Assembly (NCBI GenBank): GCA_943326825.2
Contig: CALPUT020000005.1
Coordinates: 1-25,502 of the forward strand
Reading direction: 5' to 3'
Source: Chryseobacterium gleum
Lineage (GTDB): Bacteria > Bacteroidota > Bacteroidia > Flavobacteriales_D > Crocinitomicaceae
Length of the DNA: 25,502 nucleotides
Shown: positions 16,401-24,509 of the stretch, piece after piece
Layout: every line of letters begins with the position of its first letter
Position numbering within the stretch: the stretch's first letter is position 1
Position numbers and translations under genes: made by a program
The notes under the pieces: generated by a model
The model's database searches: none
Told to the model about the DNA's origin: nothing
The model's input: only the letters and a program-made list of their open reading frames with translations

Positions 16401-17582
16401 ATGTTCGCTCGATTACTATTCATATTAACACTTTTTTGTTCCAATTTTTTAATTGGTCAGGTAGAGAAAAATTCTCCTGCAACAAACAATGCGAGTATTC
16501 CAATGGAATCTGAAAAAGAAATTATTCAGCAAGATTCATCTTCACTTCAATTGAATTTTAAAGGATCTAAATATAAAAGTGAAAATGTAGATTCTAAAAA
16601 ATCTTTAATCAAAAAAGAAAGTACTTTTTTAACAGTTCAAAAAAAGTCTATTGAATTTTCAAATGTTAAATCACAATCTTCTATTCAACGAAATCAAAAA
16701 ACTCCAACTGCTGATAAACAAGCCAAAATGGATGAAACAGTTGATTATCTTCAAACCGCTGCACCTGAATCTTTTGAATATCATTTTTTTAATTATGTTT
16801 CTGGCAATTATGATATTTCAAGAATTAATTCGCTTCAAAAAGCATATCAATTACAACCATATAATCAAGAAGTTCAAATTCAAATGGCAGCTTATTATTG
16901 GATAAAAGGGGATAAATCAAAAACATTGGAATTTTTAAATCTACTGGTAATATCGAATCGGATTTCTTCTGAAACCATTCAATATTCAAAAGATATATTA
17001 TTGTCTGTTCAAGAAAAAGGAACGTTAATTACGCACGGAGTTGATGATACTTATGGATGTTTGTATTTACAATTGAATGAAAACTTAAGAACTGATGTCA
17101 CACTGATTTCGTTAGATTTCTTGCAAAGTGAAGTGTATCAAAGTAATTTAAAATCGAAAGGATATTTTATCCAAAATTCAAAACTGATTGATGTTAATTA
17201 TTTAAAGAAATTCTCAACTGACAATGAAAATAAACTAATTTCTATTTCATTAACAACTCCGAAAGAATATTTTCAATTGATTCAAGAACAGTTATATGTT
17301 GTTGGTTTAGCGTTCGAATTTCATTCCCAAAGTTTCAATAATTACTACAAAAATGAATATTTGTGGAATGAAGTGTTGGAAAAGAAAATAACAAATTCAG
17401 CACAAACAGATAAAGCAAAGTCATTGTCATCTAATTACTTATTGATGCTCTTACAATTGAGAGATGTTTACATTAATCAAAAGGAAACTCAGAAGGTAAA
17501 AGAGATCGACAAAGAAATTGATAGGATTTCTATTCAAAGTAAAAAATACGAACAGGTTCAAAAAATCAAGAAAAAATATTGA
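16401..17582 (+). CDS. Secreted protein of unknown function with a DUF2723-tail-like segment
   Basis: A 393-residue protein with a signal peptide at 1-19 (LLFILTLFCSNFLIGQ before VEK), a low-complexity polar stretch to about 110, and a helical region (about 120-200) resembling a degenerate TPR pair (YQLQPYNQEVQIQMAAYYWIK). Residues about 208-245 carry THGVDDTYGCLYLQ, then RTDVTLISLDFL. This resembles the soluble tail of Bacteroidota DUF2723 membrane proteins, which have a similar GDNDTYPLWYLQ, then R-x-DV, pattern. No enzyme motif is seen. Its TGA overlaps the ATG of the ECF sigma gene by one base (TGATG), so the two are probably translationally coupled. This places it in a signalling unit with the sigma and anti-sigma-like genes, perhaps as an envelope sensor or effector. 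Confidence 0.65.
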   Translation: MFARLLFILTLFCSNFLIGQVEKNSPATNNASIPMESEKEIIQQDSSSLQLNFKGSKYKSENVDSKKSLIKKESTFLTVQKKSIEFSNVKSQSSIQRNQKTPTADKQAKMDETVDYLQTAAPESFEYHFFNYVSGNYDISRINSLQKAYQLQPYNQEVQIQMAAYYWIKGDKSKTLEFLNLLVISNRISSETIQYSKDILLSVQEKGTLITHGVDDTYGCLYLQLNENLRTDVTLISLDFLQSEVYQSNLKSKGYFIQNSKLIDVNYLKKFSTDNENKLISISLTTPKEYFQLIQEQLYVVGLAFEFHSQSFNNYYKNEYLWNEVLEKKITNSAQTDKAKSLSSNYLLMLLQLRDVYINQKETQKVKEIDKEIDRISIQSKKYEQVQKIKKKY

Positions 17583-18166
17583 TGCTGTTTTTTAAACCTT
17601 TATATAAAAAGTCTAGCGACGAAGATTTAATGCTTTCAATCTCTAAAGGAGAAAAGAAGGCATTTGACGAATTATATGCTCGGTATGCGGATGCTTTGTT
17701 AAGGTATTTTACACGTCTACTCTGGAAAGACAGAGAAAAGGCAGAAGATTTTGTACACGATTTATTTGCAAAAATTATCCAAAAACCTGAACTGTTTGAT
17801 GCTTCACGAACGTTTAAAACATGGGTGTATTCTGTTGCAAATAACATGTGTAAAAATGAATACAAAAAACAAGAAGTTCGAAAAAACACAACCAATGGAA
17901 TAGATCATGTAAATGTGACAGATCAACATGATGTTTTGAAAGAAACACATGAATCTATTTTTCAAAACACGTATAATGAATCTATTCAACAGCTTGATAG
18001 TAAACATCGAGAGGTATTTTCTTTAAGACATGAAGATGGACTTTCGATAAAAGAAATAGCTGAGATTTTAGATCTAAATGAAGGAACTGTAAAGTCGAGA
18101 TTGTTTTACGCAACAAAACAATTGGCTGACTTATTAAAAGAATTTAATCCAATGATGAATCGTTGA
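17582..18166 (+). CDS. RNA polymerase sigma factor, ECF (sigma-70) family
   Basis: A 194-residue extracytoplasmic-function sigma factor. Region 2 spans about 12-95 (SDEDLMLSISKGEKKAFDEL, then WKDREKAEDFVHDLFAKI and RTFKTWVYSVANNM), binding core polymerase and the -10 element. Region 4 spans about 128-182, with KHREVFSLRHEDGLSIKEIA followed by EGTVKSRLFYATKQL, a helix-turn-helix for the -35 element. There is no region 3, as expected. I place the start at ATG 17582; a TTG one codon earlier is possible but less likely. It overlaps the upstream gene by one base and is followed after 3 bases by the membrane anti-sigma-like gene. Confidence 0.9.
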   Translation: MLFFKPLYKKSSDEDLMLSISKGEKKAFDELYARYADALLRYFTRLLWKDREKAEDFVHDLFAKIIQKPELFDASRTFKTWVYSVANNMCKNEYKKQEVRKNTTNGIDHVNVTDQHDVLKETHESIFQNTYNESIQQLDSKHREVFSLRHEDGLSIKEIAEILDLNEGTVKSRLFYATKQLADLLKEFNPMMNR

Positions 18167-18169
18167 GAT

Positions 18170-18946
18170 ATGGAAAAAGAATTAGAACATATAATTATCC
18201 AAAAAGCGTTTGAAGAATTAACTTCAACTGAAAAAGAACAACTGAAAGAATGGTGTTCTACTGAAGAAGAATTCAATCAATTGAAGATGCTTTATTCTGA
18301 AATTGAATTGATTAATTCAGAAAATTCATTGAAAACAAAAGCTTCTACTAAAAAAAGTTTAGATGAATTGTTTGAAAAAACACATTCAAAAGGAGTTTGG
18401 TATTCAGCTCCTATAAAAACATTATATCCTCAAGATAAAAGTTTCATTAGACGACCGTTGGTTCAAATTGCAGCGGTCTTAGCATTACTTTTTTTAGCTT
18501 ATCCATTGTTTAATAAAAAAATAGCTGAAATTCAACCAAAACAAATGGTTGAACTTAAGAAAGATGAAATCCCTATGATGAAAGCGAAGAAAAATGAAAT
18601 TCAATCTGAATTAGACAAAGAAGTTCCTCAAAATGAAATTAACTTTGTTCCACCGATTGTTTCTGATGAAGTTGTAAACTATGAACTATCAGAAAGTAGT
18701 GTGGAATCAACAAGTCAAGACGATTTTGCGATTGCTGAAATAGCAACTGAAAGCAAAGATGCTGAGGTAATTTCGGAATTGAATTCAGTTGCAGACATGA
18801 GAGTCGTTTCGGCTCCAAAAGCTTCCTTAAATGGATTTACAAACCAATCGGGTGGAATTTATATAGAAGAAAAAACGAATTCAGCTATTTCATTACCGGC
18901 AAGTAGAAAACCAGAAATGCTAGATTTATTGACGGCAGCTTTTTAA
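18170..18946 (+). CDS. Single-span membrane protein, likely anti-sigma factor
   Basis: A 258-residue protein starting 3 bases after the ECF sigma gene. Residues 1-90 are helical and charged (FEELTSTEKEQLKEWCSTEE...), like the cytosolic anti-sigma domains of Bacteroidota FecR-like or RskA-like proteins. One membrane helix lies at about 97-114 (VQIAAVLALLFLAYPLF). The remaining 140 residues would be periplasmic and are acidic, low-complexity and probably disordered. I see no clear zinc HxxxCxxC motif and no FecR domain, so assignment as anti-sigma factor rests on position and topology. The gene ends 3 bases before the stop of the convergent acyltransferase gene. Confidence 0.65.
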   Translation: MEKELEHIIIQKAFEELTSTEKEQLKEWCSTEEEFNQLKMLYSEIELINSENSLKTKASTKKSLDELFEKTHSKGVWYSAPIKTLYPQDKSFIRRPLVQIAAVLALLFLAYPLFNKKIAEIQPKQMVELKKDEIPMMKAKKNEIQSELDKEVPQNEINFVPPIVSDEVVNYELSESSVESTSQDDFAIAEIATESKDAEVISELNSVADMRVVSAPKASLNGFTNQSGGIYIEEKTNSAISLPASRKPEMLDLLTAAF

Positions 18947-18949
18947 TAA

Positions 18950-19876
18950 TTAAAAAGTCATGTGTCTTTCTTTCTTTTCTAAATAAATATCTGGAATTGT
19001 AACCAAGATTCCTGTTTCTTCAACATTTCCGAATTCTGGATTAACAGCTGTTCCAAAGGTTTTCATTGTTGGAGACAAATGCATATAGATATTTACCAAT
19101 GGTGGAACATTTTCACCTCTATTACGAACGAAGTTGTTTAAGACTTTAAAACCATCTTTAAATTCAAGTCCTTGAAGCATTTGTTCTGCTTCTTGTCTAT
19201 TGTAATTTTGAATTAAAGGATGAAAAGGCTTCATTAAATTTTCTTTATCGGGAAAATAATGATGCATGAAGTGAAGTAATAAATCACGACTTTCACGATC
19301 ATAATTTGGGTACATAGTGACTTTTCCAAAGAAATATTTTATTTGAGGATTGCTGACTACTATTGCACCTAAACCATCCCAAATATTATCTAAAGCAAAT
19401 AATCCTTTTCTAGGATTAACAGCTGGTTGGAAATTAGGTTGAACCCAACTTCTTCCTAACTCAATAGTTAGTGGTAAATATTCTTGAATGAATTTTTCTG
19501 AAAAATCAAAATAGTGGCTTGTAGAAAGTAAAATTTCATCTTTATTAGAAGAAAGAGTATCTACGCATTTAATGAATCTATATCCACCAATAATTTCCTC
19601 ATCTTCTGGTGACCAAACGATTAATTGATCATAGCAAATATCATTTACATCAAATTCATCTAAATCAATTGATTCACCAGTTCCTCCTCCTGAAGCTCTA
19701 AAAGTAACTTCTCTTAAACGGCCAATTTCTAATACAACATTTGGTGCATTATGTTGATTTACAATATAAATTTCATTGTCACCTTTTCTTGTTTTACGAA
19801 TAAAACGTTCACTTGACAATTCTTTTTTTATAATTGATTTATCAATAGGTGCAATAATTTCTTTCTGTAAACTCAT
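18950..19876 (-). CDS. Hemolysin/OlsB-like GNAT N-acyltransferase (GlsB-like, aminolipid synthesis)
   Basis: A 308-residue member of the hemolysin-like acyltransferase group (Acetyltransf_5 type) that includes OlsB and Bacteroides GlsB, which attach a 3-hydroxy fatty acid to the amino group of ornithine or glycine. Visible features are VLEIGRLREVTFRASGGGTG (about 49-68) with the acidic DLDEFD next to it, IIGGYRFI (about 94-101), FIQEYLPLTIELGRSWVQP, and the LLHFMHHYFPD region. It lies 17 bases downstream of a lysophospholipid-type acyltransferase, the same pairing as GlsA/GlsB and OlsA/OlsB. The product is therefore probably an N-acyl then O-acyl amino acid lipid; glycine lipid is the best guess for this phylum. 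The head group is inference. Confidence 0.75.
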   Translation of the reverse strand: MSLQKEIIAPIDKSIIKKELSSERFIRKTRKGDNEIYIVNQHNAPNVVLEIGRLREVTFRASGGGTGESIDLDEFDVNDICYDQLIVWSPEDEEIIGGYRFIKCVDTLSSNKDEILLSTSHYFDFSEKFIQEYLPLTIELGRSWVQPNFQPAVNPRKGLFALDNIWDGLGAIVVSNPQIKYFFGKVTMYPNYDRESRDLLLHFMHHYFPDKENLMKPFHPLIQNYNRQEAEQMLQGLEFKDGFKVLNNFVRNRGENVPPLVNIYMHLSPTMKTFGTAVNPEFGNVEETGILVTIPDIYLEKKERHMTF

Positions 19877-19893
19877 TTCGTTTTGTTGTAATG

Positions 19894-20706
19894 TTATTTT
19901 AATTTATAGACGATGTCTTTAATATATTGAGCTAAAGCTTTATCCGATTTATCTTTTGGAAGTTCGCTCGCTAAGATGGGCTGTCCAATTGTAATCTTCA
20001 AACTCTTCTTACGCAATTTATACATTTCATTTGAAAGATACAACATTTCTATGTTTGCTTTTATTCCAATTTTTGATCTGAAATTTGAAAGGCGATAAAA
20101 GAAGTTAGATAATTTTCCATCAATAAAAACAGGAACAATTGTTCTGTTATATTCTTTAGATAATGGTATAAATGATTTTTTCCATTCTAAATCAATTACT
20201 TGTCCATCGATTTTACGACTAACTAAACCTGCAGGAAAAATACAAATACATTGATCGCTTGAAAATAATTCATGTAATTGTTCCTTCATGGTCGTTCCGT
20301 TTCTTCCGTGTTTATTAATTCCAAGGAAAATCCCCCTTAAACTTACTAAATTCAAAAGTAAATCATTTACAACAAATTTGATATCTTCTCTATGACCTTT
20401 TAAACCAGCGACTAAGGCCATTGCATCCATTCCTCCAAGTGGATGATTTGAAGCTAAAACAATTTTACCATCCTTAGGAATATTCTCAAGTCCAAAAAAA
20501 TCAACATCAATTTCAAATTCTTTAACAACTTGAATGCAAAAATCGATGTTTTGTAAATGATTATTTCTTCGTAAAAAATCATTGATTTCTTCTTGATGGA
20601 TGATTCTAATTAAATAATTCAAAATAAATCCAGGTAGCCATTTCAGTAGCTTTGGATTCTTACTTGCAATCATTTTTTTTAAATCGATATATTTTTGATC
20701 TTCCAT
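19894..20706 (-). CDS. PlsC-like 1-acyl-glycerol-3-phosphate / lyso-aminolipid acyltransferase (GlsA-like)
   Basis: A 270-residue membrane-associated acyltransferase of the PlsC/LPLAT fold. The catalytic block is SNHPLGGMD (His88, Asp94) with one more residue between H and D than the common HX4D; this NHPLGG form is usual in the Bacteroidota subgroup. FPAG at 157-160, followed by LVSRK, corresponds to the substrate-binding FPEG motif. It probably adds the second, O-linked acyl chain to the lyso-lipid made by the downstream OlsB/GlsB-like enzyme. The frame is open to 20781, but the ATG at 20706 is preferred: a perfect -7 box lies 7 bases upstream, and the extra 25 residues (rich in I, S and C) look non-coding. 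Confidence 0.8.
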   Translation of the reverse strand: MEDQKYIDLKKMIASKNPKLLKWLPGFILNYLIRIIHQEEINDFLRRNNHLQNIDFCIQVVKEFEIDVDFFGLENIPKDGKIVLASNHPLGGMDAMALVAGLKGHREDIKFVVNDLLLNLVSLRGIFLGINKHGRNGTTMKEQLHELFSSDQCICIFPAGLVSRKIDGQVIDLEWKKSFIPLSKEYNRTIVPVFIDGKLSNFFYRLSNFRSKIGIKANIEMLYLSNEMYKLRKKSLKITIGQPILASELPKDKSDKALAQYIKDIVYKLK

Positions 20707-20713
20707 CTTATTG

Positions 20714-20721
20714 CAAATGTA
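20714..20721 (-). promoter_or_regulatory. -7 box (TACATTTG) of the acyltransferase operon
   Basis: On the minus strand TACATTTG (20721-20714) matches TAnnTTTG exactly and ends 7 bases before the ATG at 20706. It decides the start of that gene, since upstream ATGs would not be transcribed. A clear TTG element is not seen. Confidence 0.5.
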
Positions 20722-21028
20722 ATTCATAATTTTTAAAAGTAAGCAGTCAGACTTCGATATGATAATTATTCCCCATTGCATTTTGAATAATCATCTACTC
20801 ATTATGACGGAGTTAGGATTGAAATAGAATATCATTTAAAAGTAATATCTAAAACTATTACCTTGCCTGGTAATGTCAGACTGATTGGTCCTTCTATATT
20901 TTCGAAGTAAATTAAATAAAAGGACGTAACGAAGACTGACCAAACACAGACAGAAATTAACAATCAATAATGAACAAGTAATTAAAGTCACTAAAAACAC
21001 AACTACTTTTAAACTTATCTTCGATCTC
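20722..21028. other. Intergenic region between divergent acyltransferase and ABC operons, with a small palindrome
   Basis: About 300 bases without a convincing gene. ATTACC (20857-20862) and GGTAAT (20869-20874) form a 6-bp inverted repeat with a 6-base spacer, which may be a regulator site. TTGGTC near 20890 and GACCAA near 20940 are a second, distant inverted pair. Nothing else stands out, apart from the promoter box of the ABC operon at its right edge. Confidence 0.35.
21016..21023 (+). promoter_or_regulatory. -7-like box (TATCTTCG) of the ABC transporter operon
   Basis: TATCTTCG differs from TAnnTTTG at one base and ends 5 bases before the ATG at 21029, the same close spacing as for bshC and the TonB receptor. 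No TTG is seen upstream. Confidence 0.3.
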
Positions 21029-21967
21029 ATGGAAAAAAAGATGTTAGAAGTACGAAATATTTCGAAATCGTTTTATCGAAAAATTGCCTTGGATGATGTT
21101 TCGTTGTCTGTAAATAAAGGAGAAATATATGGTTTACTTGGTCCAAATGGAGCAGGGAAAACTACTATAATAAGAATTGTCAATCGAATTATCGAACCAG
21201 ATAAAGGCTCTGTTTTTATTGACGGAGATATTCTTTCACATAAGCATTTAGCGGATATTGGCTATTTACCGGAAGAAAGAGGTTTGTATAGAACAATGAC
21301 AGTCGAAGATCAAGCAATTTTTCTTGGTCAATTGAGAGGATTATCTAGAAGAGACATTCAAACTACTTTAAATTATTGGTTAGATAAATTTGAAATTCAA
21401 GCTTGGCGAAAGAAAAGAATTGAAGAATTATCAAAAGGAATGGCCCAAAAGGTTCAATTCATATGTACTGTTTTACACAATCCTTCGTTATTGATTCTAG
21501 ATGAGCCTTTTAGCGGATTTGATCCTTTGAATGTTGAATTAATCAAACAAGAATTAATTGAGATGAAAGCAAAAGGTAAAACTATCATTTTGTCATCTCA
21601 TAATATGAAAAGCGTTGAAGAGATGTGTGATCGTGTAGCTTTGATAAATTCATCTAAAAAAATTGCAGAGAACTCGATTACAGCTTTACAAGATGAACGT
21701 AAAAGTGGTTTGTATGCGATTAAATTCAAAGGAAATATGTTAGGCTTTGTCAACGCCTTATGGACTGGTTTTGAAATTGTCGATAAAGAAGTATTAAGTG
21801 ATGATCGTTTTATAGTTCGAGTTTCTATGAGAGGAGACAACAAATTTGATGATTTATTAAGAGCATTGGTTGGACAAGTAAATATGGAAGCTGCTTGGGA
21901 GGTAACACCTACAATGCAGGAAGTATTTATTGATTTAGTTTCAAATAATAACAAAGAAATAGCATGA
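21029..21967 (+). CDS. ABC transporter ATP-binding protein (NatA-like, DUF4162 C-terminus)
   Basis: A 312-residue ATPase subunit. Walker A is GPNGAGKT at 38-45, the signature loop is LSKGM at 134-138, Walker B is LLILDEP at 154-160, and the switch histidine is His191 (LSSHN). Residues after about 215 form a separate domain ending in TPTMQEVFIDLV, typical of the DUF4162 tail on exporters of the NatA type. Its last 4 bases overlap the permease start (ATGA), so the two are one unit: an ABC-2 exporter. The substrate is unknown; NatAB relatives have been linked to sodium or drug export. Confidence 0.9.
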   Translation: MEKKMLEVRNISKSFYRKIALDDVSLSVNKGEIYGLLGPNGAGKTTIIRIVNRIIEPDKGSVFIDGDILSHKHLADIGYLPEERGLYRTMTVEDQAIFLGQLRGLSRRDIQTTLNYWLDKFEIQAWRKKRIEELSKGMAQKVQFICTVLHNPSLLILDEPFSGFDPLNVELIKQELIEMKAKGKTIILSSHNMKSVEEMCDRVALINSSKKIAENSITALQDERKSGLYAIKFKGNMLGFVNALWTGFEIVDKEVLSDDRFIVRVSMRGDNKFDDLLRALVGQVNMEAAWEVTPTMQEVFIDLVSNNNKEIA

Positions 21968-23301
21968 GAAATAGTTGGTTAATTGCATTAAGAGAATGGA
22001 AAGAGCGACTTGGAACACGTTCATTTCTTTTGTTATCAATATTTGGTCCGATAACAATTTTAGCTTTAGTATATGTTTTGTTTTCTATTGAAGGTCAATC
22101 GAAACAACATTGGAATGTGTTGATAGTTGATCCAGCAGGTATTATGGAAAACAAAATCATGGCTCATGAAGACAAAGCGATTGATTATTCTTTTGCTGAT
22201 GGATATATCGAAATTGAAGAATTTGCAGCAGCAAAAAAGTATCAGAAATTTGATGCGATGTTAGAAGTAAATAACAAAGTGTTATCTAATAAAACAGGTT
22301 TTGTTTTTTACAGAGAAAAGCCTTCGATGAAAATGCAAATTAGAGTTCAGTATCAATTTGAACGAAGATTGGAAGAAGTATTGGTTTCTCAATTTACGAA
22401 GTTAAAACTTTCTGAATTTAGAAAGATAAAACAACCAATTTCATTGAGTTATAAAAATGTTTACGATCCGAAAGATGAATCTTCTGACATGAGAGGTTGG
22501 GTAGGGTTCTTTTACGGAGCAATGATTTTCGTCTTTATTTTCTTATTTGGAATGACGATTTTAAGAAGTGTTTCGACAGAAAAAAGTAATCGTATTGTTG
22601 AAGTATTATTGGGAAGTGTTACTCCAAATCAATTGATGTTAGGGAAAATTATTGGTGTTGGTTTAACTGCGATTTTTCAATTTCTAATTTGGTTAATTGT
22701 TATTGGTTTTGGTTTGTATTTCATGCGAGAGACTTTATTCCCAAACATGTTAGAAGCAACTAATTTGAATATAACTCAAATGACAGCTGAGGTTCAAAAT
22801 CAAACATATCAAGAACAATTTTTTACAGCAAAAGAGTACAATCAATTCGTACAATTGATCTATGAAAGAATCAATTTCACAACGATGACTGTTTATTTTG
22901 TATTGTTTTTTATTGTTGGCTATTTCTTTTATGGAGCTTTATTTGCTGCAATTGGTGCAACAACTGGTTCCGAAAATGATGGTCAACAATTCGTGTTACC
23001 ACTTATCTTTTTACTGATTTTCGCATTGTATGGAGGGTATTATGTGCTTGAAAATCCTGAAGGACCATTGACTCAATTATTCCATTATTTACCTTTTACA
23101 GCTCCAGTTGTTGTGATGGTGAAACTAGCACAAGGTTATGCGACAGGTCATGCTTACGAGATTTATTTATCATTATTGATTTTAATTATTTCAACATTTT
23201 TAGTCTTGAATTTAGCTGGTCGTTTATACGCCAATGGAATTTTGCAATTTGGTCACAGAATTCGATTGAAACAACTCTTTCAATGGGTTAAAAAATCTTA
23301 A
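21964..23301 (+). CDS. ABC-2 type transporter permease (NatB-like)
   Basis: A 445-residue inner-membrane protein with one N-terminal helix (about 21-40), a large external domain (about 42-175), then five or six more helices: about 177-200, 230-252, 312-337, 346-367 and 405-425, with a possible one at 372-392. RSVSTEKSNRIVEVLLGSVTPNQLMLGKI, on the cytosolic side after the second helix, is the coupling segment typical of the ABC-2/NatB/YhaP group. It is translationally coupled to the ATPase gene by a 4-base overlap and followed after one base by the Ppx/GppA gene. Confidence 0.88.
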   Translation: MRNSWLIALREWKERLGTRSFLLLSIFGPITILALVYVLFSIEGQSKQHWNVLIVDPAGIMENKIMAHEDKAIDYSFADGYIEIEEFAAAKKYQKFDAMLEVNNKVLSNKTGFVFYREKPSMKMQIRVQYQFERRLEEVLVSQFTKLKLSEFRKIKQPISLSYKNVYDPKDESSDMRGWVGFFYGAMIFVFIFLFGMTILRSVSTEKSNRIVEVLLGSVTPNQLMLGKIIGVGLTAIFQFLIWLIVIGFGLYFMRETLFPNMLEATNLNITQMTAEVQNQTYQEQFFTAKEYNQFVQLIYERINFTTMTVYFVLFFIVGYFFYGALFAAIGATTGSENDGQQFVLPLIFLLIFALYGGYYVLENPEGPLTQLFHYLPFTAPVVVMVKLAQGYATGHAYEIYLSLLILIISTFLVLNLAGRLYANGILQFGHRIRLKQLFQWVKKS

Positions 23302-23302
23302 T

Positions 23303-24187
23303 ATGAATGTAGCAGTAATTGATTTAGGAACAAATACATTTAATTTATTAATTGCTGAAGTAATTGATGACTATTTTGAAATTTTACACTCTGCTAAAGA
23401 AGGAGTTTCAATTGGAATGGGAGGTATTAATAAACGAGTAATTGCCCCAGATGCGTTTGAAAGAGGATTAGCATGTTTGGCGAATTTCAAAAATAAATGC
23501 GATGAATTTAAAGTTGAGCGTATTATCGCGTTTGGTACATCAGCAATTAGAGATGCTGAAAATTCTAATGATTTTATTACAGCTGTAAAAGAAGCAACAG
23601 GAATTGAAATAAAAGTCATTACAGGTGAAATTGAAGCTGAGTTGATTTACAAAGGGGTAAGTTGGTCGTATGATTTTAGTGAACCAGCCGTAATAATGGA
23701 TATCGGAGGAGGTAGTACTGAATTCATTTTTGCTGATAAAAATGGAATTTCAAATCTAGTTAGTTTAAATATTGGATTATTGCGCATATTTCAAGAGTTC
23801 ACTTTTTCTGATCCAATGACGAAAGAAGATATTGTCACGGTAAAAAATTGGTTAGATGAAAAAGCGGGTAATTATTTCGAAGGGAAAAAAGAAAAAATAT
23901 TAATAGGTGCTTCAGGAACGTTTGAAACATTTTACGAAATGGTGTACAATAAAGATATCAAAGACGAAGTAGCAATGATCGAATTACCTTTTGAGCGTTT
24001 TATTCAAGTGATTGAAGAAATTATACTTTCATCAGATGCACAACGAGATACAAATGAACGAATAATTGCTATTAGAAAGAAAATGGCTCCAATTGCAGCT
24101 GTAAAAGTGCAATGGATCATCGAAAAATTAGGAGTTGAAAAAGTATATATCTCTACTTGTTCTTTGAAGGAAGGTGCTTTAAAGTAA
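23303..24187 (+). CDS. Ppx/GppA family exopolyphosphatase / pppGpp phosphatase
   Basis: A 294-residue ASKHA-fold phosphatase, the short form with only the two actin-like lobes. Phosphate-binding loop 1 is DLGTNTFNLL at 7-16, the GTSAIRDAEN motif is at 78-87, TGEIEAELIYKGV at 107-119 carries the conserved acidic residues, and loop 2 is DIGGGSTE at 133-140. Members cleave terminal phosphates from polyphosphate or convert pppGpp to ppGpp; which applies here cannot be told. It follows the ABC permease stop by one base, so it should be part of the same transcript, although a functional link to the exporter is not obvious. Confidence 0.9.
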   Translation: MNVAVIDLGTNTFNLLIAEVIDDYFEILHSAKEGVSIGMGGINKRVIAPDAFERGLACLANFKNKCDEFKVERIIAFGTSAIRDAENSNDFITAVKEATGIEIKVITGEIEAELIYKGVSWSYDFSEPAVIMDIGGGSTEFIFADKNGISNLVSLNIGLLRIFQEFTFSDPMTKEDIVTVKNWLDEKAGNYFEGKKEKILIGASGTFETFYEMVYNKDIKDEVAMIELPFERFIQVIEEIILSSDAQRDTNERIIAIRKKMAPIAAVKVQWIIEKLGVEKVYISTCSLKEGALK

Positions 24188-24198
24188 ATTGTTATAAA

Positions 24199-24498
24199 TT
24201 AAGCTGCGCTAGTATTCATTGGTTTAATGTTATTTAATTCATTTTCTTTATTTGTTGTTTCTTCTTCAAGATCGTAATCATCCTGAAGACCTAACCAAAA
24301 CTTAGCACTTGTTCCAAAATATTTTGAGAATCGTAAAGCTGTATCAGCAGTAATTCTTCTATTCCCTTTTATTATTTCAGATATTCTTGTTTGAGGGATA
24401 TATGTTTCTTTCGCTAGTCTATAAGCAGTAATTTCAAGAGGAATTAAAAATTCTTCTAATAATATTTCTCCTGGATGTATATTGTTTAATTTTTCCAT
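24199..24498 (-). CDS. higA: HigA family antitoxin (XRE helix-turn-helix)
   Basis: A 99-residue antitoxin. IHPGEILLEEFLIPL at 7-21 is the HigA opening signature. The helix-turn-helix follows (ITAYRLAKETYIPQTRISEI, about 23-42) and then RRITADTALRFSKYFGTSAKFW. The tail after about 75 is acidic and probably disordered. It lies 11 bases downstream of the toxin gene, the toxin-first order typical of higBA. It should neutralise HigB and repress the shared promoter. Confidence 0.9.
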   Translation of the reverse strand: MEKLNNIHPGEILLEEFLIPLEITAYRLAKETYIPQTRISEIIKGNRRITADTALRFSKYFGTSAKFWLGLQDDYDLEEETTNKENELNNIKPMNTSAA

Positions 24499-24509
24499 TT
24501 TAAATTAAA

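Noticed and set aside
17579..17581. TTG start for the ECF sigma factor
   Set aside because: An ATG follows as the very next codon and gives the common TGATG coupling with the upstream gene.
20707..20781. Longer N-terminus for the PlsC-like acyltransferase, starting at 20781
   Set aside because: A perfect -7 box at 20714-20721 lies within it, and the extra residues do not look like the family.
20836..21030. Small minus-strand frame (64 residues) between the acyltransferase and ABC operons
   Set aside because: It begins with a hydrophobic stretch but would start inside the ABC ATPase start codon, has no promoter of its own, and its second half is not protein-like.
21428..21442. Atypical ABC signature LSKGM instead of LSGGQ
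   Set aside because: This variant is usual in NatA-like ATPases and does not suggest an inactive protein.
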